DNA of 64,000 bases from Campylobacter canadensis (GCF_013177655.1 NZ_CP035946.1:620001-684000), one strand, 5' to 3'; positions 1 through 8,116 are shown, numbered from the stretch's first letter. The notes: generated by a model not told the origin, from the letters alone. Numbers and translations: made by a program.

Positions 1-882
1 TCAATTGCAAAATATATTGTAAATGCAAGTGAAATTGAGACTAAGGCAGGAGATGATGCTAACTCGGTTGTGGTTTTATTTAAGTTAAGTGCTAATGATT
101 TAAATAAGCCTTATGATAATATGTTAAATGACATTGCAAAAGATAAAACAACATATTATTTAATAAATCACAATGAATTAAAACCTTATGCAAGAATAGA
201 AAAATATGCAAATGTTATTAGTTTAGAGGATTTTATTCCTTATGCAGCAGCTAATGAAAATTCTTATGAAATTCCATTAGCAATAAATTACAAAGAAACT
301 CAAGCAAAGCCATTTATTTTAGAAAATGCTAAATTAGAACTTTTTAATGAAGATGGCAGTGAAGTGAAATTTGATAATGTTGCTTTAGAAAGTTCAAAAA
401 ATATTACCTTAAATACAATGTTTGCACAAGCAACACCTGTTTTTAAAGACCAAAAATCGTTAGGAAATACTATTTTTGTGCAAACAGGCGATGTAAAATT
501 AAGATGGCTTGATGGTGTTTATAAAGATTTTTTATATATTATAAACAACGATAAGGATTTTAACTTTGTAAGTTACGCTAAGTGCATTGGTGCTAAAAAT
601 ATGGTAGCTACACCTTGCTTTAGAGTTGTAAATGGAGAATATCCAGGTTTATCTTATGATACAGAGTTTATTTCTGATTATGGTATGAAAATAACAAAAT
701 GCAAAAGCTTAGCAGGAAGTAATTGTGTAAAGGCTAGCAAGGGTGATAATTTAGAAGGTATAAAGCTAGAGCTTGTAAATTCTAATACAAAAGATGCTGC
801 TTATGTAAAAGATACAGTACATTGCTATGGCGGCGAGTATAATTGTAATACTAATTTTACAATTGAAAGAATTAAAAACTAA
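1..882 (+). CDS. 3' part of a large secreted-type protein of unknown function
   Basis: The reading frame is open from the first base of the window, so the gene begins upstream and only its C-terminal 293 or so codons are seen. A GTG at 70 is in frame but nothing marks it as a real start. The C-terminus resembles that of the 1196-residue protein at 42016-45606: both have an EIPLA block, a PCxRxxN stretch, and a nearly identical ending (YVKDT, V or I, HCYGG, then a paired NC). The function is not recognised. The full paralogue has a signal peptide, so this protein is probably exported as well. Several cysteines could form disulfides. A hairpin terminator follows the stop. Confident as a real gene, low confidence on role. 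Confidence 0.75.
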   Translation, partial: SIAKYIVNASEIETKAGDDANSVVVLFKLSANDLNKPYDNMLNDIAKDKTTYYLINHNELKPYARIEKYANVISLEDFIPYAAANENSYEIPLAINYKETQAKPFILENAKLELFNEDGSEVKFDNVALESSKNITLNTMFAQATPVFKDQKSLGNTIFVQTGDVKLRWLDGVYKDFLYIINNDKDFNFVSYAKCIGAKNMVATPCFRVVNGEYPGLSYDTEFISDYGMKITKCKSLAGSNCVKASKGDNLEGIKLELVNSNTKDAAYVKDTVHCYGGEYNCNTNFTIERIKN

Positions 883-888
883 CAATTA

Positions 889-922
889 TTAAAAGAAAGT
901 TATTATTATGACTTTCTTTTAA
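889..922 (+). terminator. Rho-independent terminator
   Basis: A 12-bp perfect stem (889-900 with 911-922) around a 10-nt loop starts 7 bases after the stop of the preceding gene. The right arm is T-rich. It separates that gene from the sialyltransferase. Confidence 0.7.
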
Positions 923-946
923 TTAATAAAATTAAAAAGGCTTATT

Positions 947-1852
947 TTGAAAACAGTAATAATAGCAGGCAACGCTCCAAGTTTAAAAAATATAGATTAT
1001 GCTAAATTACCAAAAGAATATGATGTTTTTAGATGTAATCAATTTTATTTTGAAGAAAAATATTATTTAGGTAAAAATATAAAGGCGGCGTTTTTTAACC
1101 CCTTTGTATTTTTTGAACAATATTATACCTGTTATCATTTAAAGCAAAGACAAGAATATAATATTGAAAATATATTTTGCACCTTATTTAATTTGATTAA
1201 TATTGAAAATGAGCATTTTATAAATAATTTTTATTCTTGTTTTCCTGATGCGATAAATGCTTATGATTATTTTAAAAAACTAAAGAATTTTGATGCTTTT
1301 TGCAAATTTAACGAACTTTATTTAAACAATAGAATAACACAGGGGATTTATATGTGTGCTATTGCTATTGCTTTAGGATATAGTGAAATTTATCTAGCAG
1401 GAATTGACTTATATGCAAATGGGGGGGGGTATGCTTTTAATACAAAAAAAGATAATTTATTAAAACTCGCTCCTAGTTTTAATGATGAAAATTCTTTATA
1501 TCTATCTCATAATGCTAATTTTGATATTTTAGCTTTAGAATTTTTAAAAAAAGAATATAATGTTAATTTTTATTCTATATGTAATGACAGTCCTATTAAC
1601 GATTTTGTAATAAAAGCTAGTGTTAATAATAATAGTTTTAATTTAGAAAACAAAAAAGAAGCTTATATAAATGATATTATTTTGCCAAGTAAAGAAGCTT
1701 ATGATAATTTTTATGTGATATTAAAGAAAAATAAAGAAGAAGTCGTAAGTAATATTAAGTTAAAAGATAATATTTATTACAAAATATTTAATGATTTTTT
1801 TAGATTACCAAGCGATATTAAGCACTACATAAAAAGCAAGAAAATTAAGTAA
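947..1852 (+). CDS. cstII-like: CstII-like sialyltransferase (GT42), G9 tract in frame
   Basis: Transfers sialic acid from CMP-Neu5Ac to galactose, or to sialic acid, on the LOS outer core at the inner membrane. The 301-residue product aligns without gaps, as far as I can recall the family sequence, with C. jejuni CstII: start region KTVIIAGNAPSLK, then DVFRCNQFYFE. The catalytic and substrate residues known for CstII fall at the same numbers here: N31, N51, R129, Y156, Y162 and H188. N51 is the variant linked in CstII to combined alpha-2,3 and alpha-2,8 activity. A G9 tract (1421-1429) encodes G159-G161, between the two key tyrosines. The start is TTG at 947, with AAAAAGG 6 bases upstream. 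Downstream neuB/neuC/neuA, usual after cstII in C. jejuni, are absent here. Family assignment is confident; linkage is inferred. Confidence 0.9.
   Translation: MKTVIIAGNAPSLKNIDYAKLPKEYDVFRCNQFYFEEKYYLGKNIKAAFFNPFVFFEQYYTCYHLKQRQEYNIENIFCTLFNLINIENEHFINNFYSCFPDAINAYDYFKKLKNFDAFCKFNELYLNNRITQGIYMCAIAIALGYSEIYLAGIDLYANGGGYAFNTKKDNLLKLAPSFNDENSLYLSHNANFDILALEFLKKEYNVNFYSICNDSPINDFVIKASVNNNSFNLENKKEAYINDIILPSKEAYDNFYVILKKNKEEVVSNIKLKDNIYYKIFNDFFRLPSDIKHYIKSKKIK
1421..1429 (+). repeat. G9 phase-variation tract in the sialyltransferase
   Basis: Nine consecutive G in the middle of the coding region, in a genome where G runs are otherwise very rare. A change of one or two units would cut the protein before Y162 and H188. 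At length 9 the gene is ON. Confidence 0.9.
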
Positions 1853-1900
1853 ATAAAAAGCTTGTTTTTTATATACTTCTTTGCTTAAAGGAGTTTTGAT

Positions 1901-1942
1901 ATGAAAAATCATATTTACTATTTTGGACTAGCTTATGCCTAA
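1901..1942 (+). other. 13-codon mini-ORF with strong RBS, overlaps next gene start
   Basis: An ATG preceded by AAAGGAG at optimal spacing opens a 13-residue frame ([13 protein letters not shown], stop) whose end overlaps the ATG of the following GT2 gene at 1935. The GT2 start itself has no clear ribosome site. It could be a coupling leader peptide, or the stump of an earlier gene that was replaced when the GT2 module recombined in. The second reading fits the module duplications in this locus better. Confidence 0.4.
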
Positions 1943-2774
1943 AATATCAATAATTATGCCAACTTTTAATGTAGAAAAATATATAGCAAGAGCTATAAAA
2001 AGCTGCATTAATCAGACTTTTAAAGATATAGAAATAATAATAGTAGATGACTTAGTAAGTGATAATAGTATAAACATAGCTAAAGAATATGCCAAAAAAG
2101 ATGAAAGAATAAAAATAATTCATAATGAAAAAAACTTAGGCACCTTTGCAGCAAGAAATGCTGGAGTAAAAGCCGCTGGGGGGGGGTATTTACTATTTTT
2201 AGATCCTGATGATTATTTAGAGCTTGATATTTGTAAAATCGCCTTAGAAAATATTTGTGATTGTAATTTGTTATCTTTTTCTTATGTAAAAATTGATAAT
2301 AATAATTACGAAATATTTTCAGCTAAATGGAAAGATTATAATTCTTATTTAAAACTTATAAAAAAGAAAAAATTTACACCTTGGAATTTATGCAATTTAA
2401 TTGTAAAAAAAGATTTTTATATACAAAAAATAAACTCTTTTAGCAGTGAAAGATTACTATTAGCTGAAGATATGCTTGTGTTTTCATTTTTAGTTGATTG
2501 CAAGATGAAGGCAATTGAATATGTAGGTTATTATTATGTGATTAATTCAAATTCAATTACTTGCCTTAATAAAATAGAAGATAATCTTAAGCAGTATGAA
2601 AAAATTTTAGAGCTTATTAATAATTCTAATATTGAGCAAAAAATTAAAAAATACTATTCTTATTTTCTAAATAACTCAATTTTAGATTGTAAATATAAGC
2701 TAAATTTAATAAATATAATACATTATAAGCTAGTTAAATTTGTATTTTATTTACAAAAAAAATTAAGATTTTAA
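1935..2774 (+). CDS. CgtB/WlaN-like GT2 glycosyltransferase, copy 1, G9 tract
   Basis: A GT-A fold LOS glycosyltransferase, probably a hexosyltransferase of the CgtB/WlaN beta-1,3-galactosyltransferase group. The N-terminus ([29 protein letters not shown]) follows that group closely. The nucleotide-binding D38-D39 and the DXD motif D90-P91-D92 are present. The G9 tract at 2178-2186 encodes G82-G84 just before the DXD, so an OFF frame would lose the whole acceptor domain. The first 291 nt are identical to the gene at 6328, while the rest differs. That points to one donor-binding module joined to different acceptor domains. The last 12 bases overlap tail-to-tail with the cgtA-like gene on the other strand. 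Acceptor and sugar are not known. Confidence 0.85.
   Translation: MPKISIIMPTFNVEKYIARAIKSCINQTFKDIEIIIVDDLVSDNSINIAKEYAKKDERIKIIHNEKNLGTFAARNAGVKAAGGGYLLFLDPDDYLELDICKIALENICDCNLLSFSYVKIDNNNYEIFSAKWKDYNSYLKLIKKKKFTPWNLCNLIVKKDFYIQKINSFSSERLLLAEDMLVFSFLVDCKMKAIEYVGYYYVINSNSITCLNKIEDNLKQYEKILELINNSNIEQKIKKYYSYFLNNSILDCKYKLNLINIIHYKLVKFVFYLQKKLRF
2178..2186 (+). repeat. G9 phase-variation tract in GT2 copy 1
   Basis: Nine G encoding three glycines directly upstream of the DXD motif; the same tract and flanks recur at 6571. Confidence 0.9.
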
Positions 2775-3806
2775 ATTAGCAAAATTAAAGAGTTTGTATT
2801 TATTTAAAATCTCTTCTTCATTTAGCATTCTTTCATCAATCTTTGTACCTAAAAGCTCTTTATGCCTTTCTTTAAATTCATCTAGGCTAAGCCAAGTATC
2901 ATCTTTTTGTATTTGTCTTGATTTTTTTATAAATGGAAAATGTAAATTAGTTAATTCGCTTGAGAAGATGCGTTTATCCTTTAAACGCAAAATTTCATAA
3001 GAATAAATATTTTCATACTTATCTTTATCGCTAGGATTAATTTCTGTCCAATTACCAACATTACTAAGCATTGCTTCTTCCCATTCTAAGTTATTGTTTT
3101 TTATAAGCCAGTGATCAAGCACATCAATGTAATAATTAGGCACCACATAAACTTTATTTTCATAAACAGCCACATTTAGCCTTGCAATACTTACAAGGTC
3201 GTTATCTTTTTTAGCTAAATAAAAAGAAGAAAAAAGCTTTTTAGCATCATAAATATGATCTACATCAATCTTAACAAGCCACTGCCCTTTAGGAATAAAA
3301 GAAGCCGCCCAGTTATAATAAGAATAAAGTTTGTTTTCTTCATTTTTAGGGTTTTGTATTTGTACATTGTAAGGATATTTTTTAGGAATAAAGCTTGGAT
3401 ATTGTTTGCAAAATTCTAAGATTATTTCTTCGCTTTTATCATCACAATCGTTGTAGGCTATAATGCCCCTTTGAATGGCAGGTAAAATACTTTCAAGCGA
3501 CGCTCTTAGCGTAATATCTTCGTTTTTAACCCTAATATACGCCCAAGGATTTAAGGCTGAATTTTCATTTTTAGCCTTTTTATCATAATCAAAATATCCT
3601 TTATGCCCCCCCCCATAGATATTTTTATTAATATTTATAAAATATTCGTTACTTAAGTCTTTTATAAAATTATGTACATATTTTGGTAGATATTTATTAA
3701 CTTCATCGCAAGTGATTTGAATAGAGAAAATTTTTTCTCTAACTTTTCTTCTTATTTTTTTTGAAGGTATAAAACAACAAAAAAATTTAACAATATAAGT
3801 TTTCAA
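2763..3806 (-). CDS. cgtA-like: CgtA-like beta-1,4-N-acetylgalactosaminyltransferase, G9 tract
   Basis: Adds GalNAc to sialylated lactose-type acceptors on C. jejuni LOS, making GM2-like epitopes. The 347-residue product matches C. jejuni CgtA in its recognisable blocks: [50 protein letters not shown], and a DVDH metal-binding motif after PKGQWLVKI. The C-terminal third diverges, as is common among CgtA alleles, so acceptor preference may differ. A C9 run on the plus strand (3606-3614) is a G9 tract encoding G65-G67, the same place as the variable tract known in C. jejuni cgtA. The gene is inverted relative to its neighbours and overlaps the GT2 gene end by 12 bp, so the two transcripts converge. 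Confidence 0.88.
   Translation of the reverse strand: MKTYIVKFFCCFIPSKKIRRKVREKIFSIQITCDEVNKYLPKYVHNFIKDLSNEYFININKNIYGGGHKGYFDYDKKAKNENSALNPWAYIRVKNEDITLRASLESILPAIQRGIIAYNDCDDKSEEIILEFCKQYPSFIPKKYPYNVQIQNPKNEENKLYSYYNWAASFIPKGQWLVKIDVDHIYDAKKLFSSFYLAKKDNDLVSIARLNVAVYENKVYVVPNYYIDVLDHWLIKNNNLEWEEAMLSNVGNWTEINPSDKDKYENIYSYEILRLKDKRIFSSELTNLHFPFIKKSRQIQKDDTWLSLDEFKERHKELLGTKIDERMLNEEEILNKYKLFNFANLKS
3606..3614 (-). repeat. G9 phase-variation tract in cgtA-like gene
   Basis: Nine C on the plus strand, read as G9 encoding the glycines before HKGYF. The frame is intact (ON). Confidence 0.9.
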
Positions 3807-3878
3807 TTTTAATCCTAAGATATTTTTATAAAAATTATATCTTGTTTATTTTAAATAAATAATATATAGAGGAAAAAA

Positions 3879-4100
3879 ATGCCTAAAATATCAATAATTA
3901 TGCCAATTTTTAATGTAGAAAAATATATAGCAAGAGCTATAAAAGCTGTAAAGATATAGAAATAATAATAGTATAAACATAGCTAAAGAATATGCCAAAA
4001 AAGATGAAAGAATAAAAATAATTCATAATGAAAAAACTTAGGCACCTTTGCAGCAAGAAATGCCGTAATAAAAGCCACTAGGGTATATATTTAACAGTAT
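3879..4100 (+). pseudogene. Decayed copy 3 of the CgtB-like GT2 N-terminal module
   Basis: From the ATG at 3879 the sequence follows the 5' module of the GT2 genes at 1935 and 6328 nearly base for base. It has several internal deletions: the part encoding the SCINQTF and VDD regions is lost and stops appear. The G-tract position is reduced to CTAGGG. A ribosome site (GAGG then AAAAAA) still precedes the ATG, as at the 6328 copy. The similarity fades by about 4100. The next gene is the DXD-type transferase at 4241, so this is the dead first gene of a duplicated two-gene unit. Confidence 0.85.
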
Positions 4101-4210
4101 TTATAAAATATTTTTTAATAAAATTAGACAAAAATTATTTAAATTTAGATTAAAGATAATTGAGTTTCAAAGATTTTTTTATTTAAAGTTATAAATTAAT
4201 ACTTATAAAA

Positions 4211-4216
4211 TATAAT
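4211..4216 (+). promoter_or_regulatory. -10 element for the glycosyltransferase operon
   Basis: TATAAT lies 25 bases before the ATG at 4241, followed by AAAGGAAA as ribosome site. Campylobacter sigma-70 promoters typically lack a clear -35, which is also the case here. Confidence 0.55.
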
Positions 4217-4240
4217 TTTCTTATTTTTGAAAGGAAAATA

Positions 4241-5134
4241 ATGCAAACTGAAATTTCAAGTTTTTGGTACACCCCTAAAGGTTATAAAGGTGTAGGTTTA
4301 ATGGAAATTCTTACTATTAAATCTTGGCTTGATAATGGCTATAAATTTTATTTATACACTTATAATTTAGATGATAAAATTTTTTTAAAATTACAAGAAT
4401 TATTTAGCAATTTTATACTAAAAGATGCAAATGAGATTGTGCCTTTTAGCGAATATTTTAGCGACGATAGAGGAGCTGGGGTGGCTGGTTTTTCTGATTA
4501 TTTTAGATATATATTACTGTATAAAAAAGATGCTCTTTGGGTGGATTTGGATATGGTGTGTTTAAAATATTTTAACTATGATGAAAAAGGATATATTTTT
4601 TCAAAAGAAATTGATGATAATCCTAATATTTCAAGAGTAACAACTTCTTTATTAAAAGTACCAAAACAAAGTGCTTTTGCAAAACTGCTTATTGATGAAG
4701 CAAAAAAGATTATTGCTGATAAAAAAATCATTCCTTGGGGAATAATAGGACCTAATTTTTTAGCGCAATTAGTAAAAGAAAATAAATTAGAAGATTATGC
4801 AATTGATTATAAAGAAAGCTGCCAAATTCCTTGGTACAAAGCAGCTGATTTTGTAAAAAATAATATAAGTTTTGATGAAAATAGATTATGTTTACACTTA
4901 TTTTCTGAAATGTGGAGAACAAATAATATAAACAAAAACTGTTTTTATAAACACGGTATTTATGCTGATTTGTTAAAAAAACATAATATAAAAGAGTTTT
5001 TAAAAAAACTAGATTATAAAATAAGTTTTTACGATAAAAATTATATTTTTATATCTTTATTAATTAATATAAAAAATAAAATTAGATTTTATTTTCGTCA
5101 TCCAAAAAAGATTTTTAGGATTAATAATGAGTAA
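4241..5134 (+). CDS. DXD sugar-binding glycosyltransferase (A4GALT/GT32-like), copy 1
   Basis: Likely transfers a hexose to LOS using a nucleotide sugar and metal. The 297-residue product has the layout of the glycosyltransferase sugar-binding DXD family (related to alpha-1,4-galactosyltransferases): an SDYFRY helix, then LWVDLDMVCL with D102-L103-D104, and a later HLFSEMW block. It is a mosaic paralogue of the gene at 7250. The first 368 nt differ at one base (G4487, giving Gly instead of Ser), a short divergent patch follows, another roughly 157-nt block is identical, and the 3' end differs. The C-terminal tail RFYFRHPKK is shared with the next gene, whose ATG overlaps by 8 nt. It heads a five-gene overlapping operon. 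Confidence 0.8.
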   Translation: MQTEISSFWYTPKGYKGVGLMEILTIKSWLDNGYKFYLYTYNLDDKIFLKLQELFSNFILKDANEIVPFSEYFSDDRGAGVAGFSDYFRYILLYKKDALWVDLDMVCLKYFNYDEKGYIFSKEIDDNPNISRVTTSLLKVPKQSAFAKLLIDEAKKIIADKKIIPWGIIGPNFLAQLVKENKLEDYAIDYKESCQIPWYKAADFVKNNISFDENRLCLHLFSEMWRTNNINKNCFYKHGIYADLLKKHNIKEFLKKLDYKISFYDKNYIFISLLINIKNKIRFYFRHPKKIFRINNE

Positions 5135-6335
5135 AGTATCTATCATAATCCCAATTTATAATGTAGAAAAATATTTAGATGAATGCTTAAAAAGTGTTAT
5201 AAATCAAAGTTATAAAGATTTAGATATTATCTTAGTAGATGATGGAAGTAGCGATAATAGCTTAAATATTGCTAAAGAATATGCTAAAAAAGATGAAAGA
5301 ATTTTCCTTATTACAAAAGAAAACGGTGGTTTAAGTTCAGCAAGAAATGCTGGTTTAGAATTTATAAAAGGCACTAAATTAAGAGAATTTTTTGAAAATG
5401 AAAGTAATATTACAAGCTATGAAAATATAAATACTTTTAATACAGCTTCTAAGGAGCTTGCAAAAGAAGATATTAATAAAAATTTTACAAAGCTTAGTAA
5501 AAATATAATCCAAACAAAGCTTAAAAATCTTAATGATTTTATCATTCAGGATTTGCCTGATAATATAATTCACTTTTTAGATTCTGATGATTATTTAGAG
5601 CTTGATTGCATTGAAAAATGCGTAAATGAGATAGAAGAAAGTAATGCAGATATTTGTGTGCATAATATTAAAGAATTTCTTGAGCAAGAACAAGCTTTTA
5701 GACAAAAAGCAGAATGTGATATTTATTTACATTGTAAATACACTAAAAATATCAGTGGAGTTGAATTTTTTAAAAAAAATGATATTTGTGAGTTTTATTT
5801 TGCTTGGCAAGGAGCTTTTAGAGCAAAGTTATTAAATGCTTACAAACTTCGTTTTACTTATGCTATTTATCATGAAGACCACGATTTTGGAACTATTTTA
5901 TTTTTAAATGCTAAAAAGATAACTTGCATTAAAGAAGAGTTATTAATTTATAGAATTAGAGCTAATTCTATAATAAAAAGCGAAAAAGAAAAAATAATTC
6001 CAAAAATTATGCCTTTTTATTTAGAGCCTTTAAGACATTATTTTGATGATTATTCTAAACTAAGAGCTTATTTTAAAGCTTATTGTATGTGTGTAATTGG
6101 GCTTAATATTTATCGTTTTTGCAAAGAAGCTAAGTTTATAGATGAAAAACTACAAAATACTTTATTTTTGTATTATATTAATTACTACCTTGAGCGATAC
6201 TATCCTTTAGATTATTTAAACATAAAAACTTTATTTGCCTTAGTAGGCATTAATTTGAAGTTTTTTAGACTTAAACTAATGTTAAGATTTTATTTTCGTC
6301 ATCCAAAAAAGCTTTTTAGGAAAAAAAATGCCTAA
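5127..6335 (+). CDS. GT2 glycosyltransferase with a ~64-residue insert before the DXD
   Basis: A GT-A fold LOS glycosyltransferase. The N-terminus (VSIIIPIYNVEKYLDECLKS), VDDGSSD (D38-D39) and the DSDD motif (D152-D154) are normal for GT2. Between SARNAGLEFIKG and IIHFLDSDD, where most GT2 enzymes run on directly, there is a polar, partly helical insert of about 64 residues (about 83-146). The frame continues cleanly through it. Similar inserts occur, to my knowledge, in other Campylobacter LOS transferases. The gene ends in the RFYFRHPKK tail shared with the previous gene and overlaps both neighbours by 8 nt. It has no G-tract. Sugar and acceptor are unknown. Confidence 0.82.
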   Translation: MSKVSIIIPIYNVEKYLDECLKSVINQSYKDLDIILVDDGSSDNSLNIAKEYAKKDERIFLITKENGGLSSARNAGLEFIKGTKLREFFENESNITSYENINTFNTASKELAKEDINKNFTKLSKNIIQTKLKNLNDFIIQDLPDNIIHFLDSDDYLELDCIEKCVNEIEESNADICVHNIKEFLEQEQAFRQKAECDIYLHCKYTKNISGVEFFKKNDICEFYFAWQGAFRAKLLNAYKLRFTYAIYHEDHDFGTILFLNAKKITCIKEELLIYRIRANSIIKSEKEKIIPKIMPFYLEPLRHYFDDYSKLRAYFKAYCMCVIGLNIYRFCKEAKFIDEKLQNTLFLYYINYYLERYYPLDYLNIKTLFALVGINLKFFRLKLMLRFYFRHPKKLFRKKNA

Positions 6336-7260
6336 AATATCAATAATTATGCCAACTTTTAATGTAGAAAAATATATAGCAAGAGCTATAAAAAGCTGCA
6401 TTAATCAGACTTTTAAAGATATAGAAATAATAATAGTAGATGACTTAGTAAGTGATAATAGTATAAACATAGCTAAAGAATATGCCAAAAAAGATGAAAG
6501 AATAAAAATAATTCATAATGAAAAAAACTTAGGCACCTTTGCAGCAAGAAATGCTGGAGTAAAAGCCGCTGGGGGGGGGTATTTACTATTTTTAGATCCT
6601 GATGATTATTTAGAGCTTAATGCTTGCGAACTTGTTATAAATGAAATTCAAGATTATGATTTGCTATGTTTTAATGCGATTATTATAAATAATGAAGATA
6701 AAAATTATAAAAAAAATTATGATAATGCAATTTTTAATTTAAGAGATTTTTGTTCTTTTTTAGACAATAAAAACCTTGCATTATTTGTATGTAATAAAAT
6801 TTATAAAAAAAGCCTTTTAATAGATAAAATAAAGGAGATTGATTTTAAAGAAAGATTGATATATGCAGAAGACCATTTGTTTAATGCTTTTTATTTATCC
6901 CAATGCAAAAAAATAAAATGTATAGATAATTTTTTATATAATTATTACCAGCACTCGCAGAGTATAACAAATAATTTTGCTAATAATCACAAAAATATTT
7001 TTTTACAATTAGATTTATTGTTATTAAAATTACAAAGCATTTTAATAGATGATTATGTAAAAGAATTTATATTAAAAAGAACAAAAAAATTATATTATAA
7101 TATCTCTTTAGAACTTTATTTATTAGACATAAAAAATAAATATAATTTAATTGATAAAAAATATTTTTTTCTTAGATTTTTATATAGATTAAAAATGAGT
7201 ATAAAGAAAAAAATTTTTAGTTTAAAATATAAAAAAGGAAAAACTAATAATGCAAACTGA
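6328..7260 (+). CDS. CgtB/WlaN-like GT2 glycosyltransferase, copy 2, G9 tract
   Basis: Same family and same first 97 residues as the gene at 1935; the first 291 nt are identical, including the G9 tract at 6571-6579 (G82-G84). After DPDDYLEL the C-terminal two-thirds differ, beginning with NACELVINEIQ, which is closer to the classic CgtB/WlaN continuation. The different acceptor half suggests a different linkage or acceptor. The gene starts inside the end of the preceding one (8-nt overlap) and its end overlaps the next by 11 nt, so it is translationally coupled. OFF switching by the tract may therefore also lower the genes behind it. The product ends in a lysine-rich tail typical of membrane-associated LOS transferases. 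Confidence 0.85.
   Translation: MPKISIIMPTFNVEKYIARAIKSCINQTFKDIEIIIVDDLVSDNSINIAKEYAKKDERIKIIHNEKNLGTFAARNAGVKAAGGGYLLFLDPDDYLELNACELVINEIQDYDLLCFNAIIINNEDKNYKKNYDNAIFNLRDFCSFLDNKNLALFVCNKIYKKSLLIDKIKEIDFKERLIYAEDHLFNAFYLSQCKKIKCIDNFLYNYYQHSQSITNNFANNHKNIFLQLDLLLLKLQSILIDDYVKEFILKRTKKLYYNISLELYLLDIKNKYNLIDKKYFFLRFLYRLKMSIKKKIFSLKYKKGKTNNAN
6571..6579 (+). repeat. G9 phase-variation tract in GT2 copy 2
   Basis: Nine G with flanks identical to those at 2178; currently in frame. Confidence 0.9.
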
Positions 7261-8116
7261 AATTTCAAGTTTTTGGTACACCCCTAAAGGTTATAAAGGT
7301 GTAGGTTTAATGGAAATTCTTACTATTAAATCTTGGCTTGATAATGGCTATAAATTTTATTTATACACTTATAATTTAGATGATAAAATTTTTTTAAAAT
7401 TACAAGAATTATTTAGCAATTTTATACTAAAAGATGCAAATGAGATTGTGCCTTTTAGCGAATATTTTAGCGACGATAGAGGAGCTGGGGTGGCTAGTTT
7501 TTCTGATTATTTTAGATATATATTACTGTATAAAAAAGATGCTCTTTGGGTGGATTTGGATATGGTGTGTTTAAAATATTTTAACTATGATGAAAAAGGA
7601 TATATTTTTTCAAAAGAGCTAGATAATAATACAAAAGAATCTAGAATTACTAATTCTTTGCTTAAAATTCCAAAAAAAAGTGCTTTTGCAAAACTGCTTA
7701 TTGATGAAGCAAAAAAGATTATTGCTGATAAAAAAATCATTCCTTGGGGAATAATAGGACCTAATTTTTTAGCGCAATTAGTAAAAGAAAATAAATTAGA
7801 AGATTATGCAATTGATTATAAAGAAAGCTGCCAAGTGCCTTATTATGAAGTTTTTAATTTTATTAATAAAGATAAAAATATTGATGAAAATAGATTATGT
7901 TTGCACTTATTTTCTGAAATGTGGAAAAAAGAGTATTTAAACAAAAATTATTTTTATAAAAGTGGTATTTATGCTAGTCTTTTACAAAAACATAATATTA
8001 AGAATTTAAGTATTGAATTAGGCTTTAAAAATAGTTTTTTTGATATGTTTTATACAAGAATGCTATTTATAAAATATTATCTTCGCTGCTTAAAGAGAAA
8101 AATAAAAAAGAAATAA
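7250..8116 (+). CDS. DXD sugar-binding glycosyltransferase (A4GALT/GT32-like), copy 2
   Basis: Paralogue of the gene at 4241, with the same DLD motif at residues 102-104 and the HLFSEMW block. The nucleotide sequence alternates between blocks identical to copy 1 (7250-7617 apart from A7496, and about 7678-7834) and blocks that differ. This is the pattern left by gene conversion or repeated recombination. The C-terminal basic tail differs from copy 1 and lacks the RFYFRHPKK ending. It follows the CgtB-like copy 2 with an 11-nt overlap, reproducing the order of pseudogene and copy 1 at 3879-5134. Substrate is not determined by sequence alone. Confidence 0.8.
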   Translation: MQTEISSFWYTPKGYKGVGLMEILTIKSWLDNGYKFYLYTYNLDDKIFLKLQELFSNFILKDANEIVPFSEYFSDDRGAGVASFSDYFRYILLYKKDALWVDLDMVCLKYFNYDEKGYIFSKELDNNTKESRITNSLLKIPKKSAFAKLLIDEAKKIIADKKIIPWGIIGPNFLAQLVKENKLEDYAIDYKESCQVPYYEVFNFINKDKNIDENRLCLHLFSEMWKKEYLNKNYFYKSGIYASLLQKHNIKNLSIELGFKNSFFDMFYTRMLFIKYYLRCLKRKIKKK

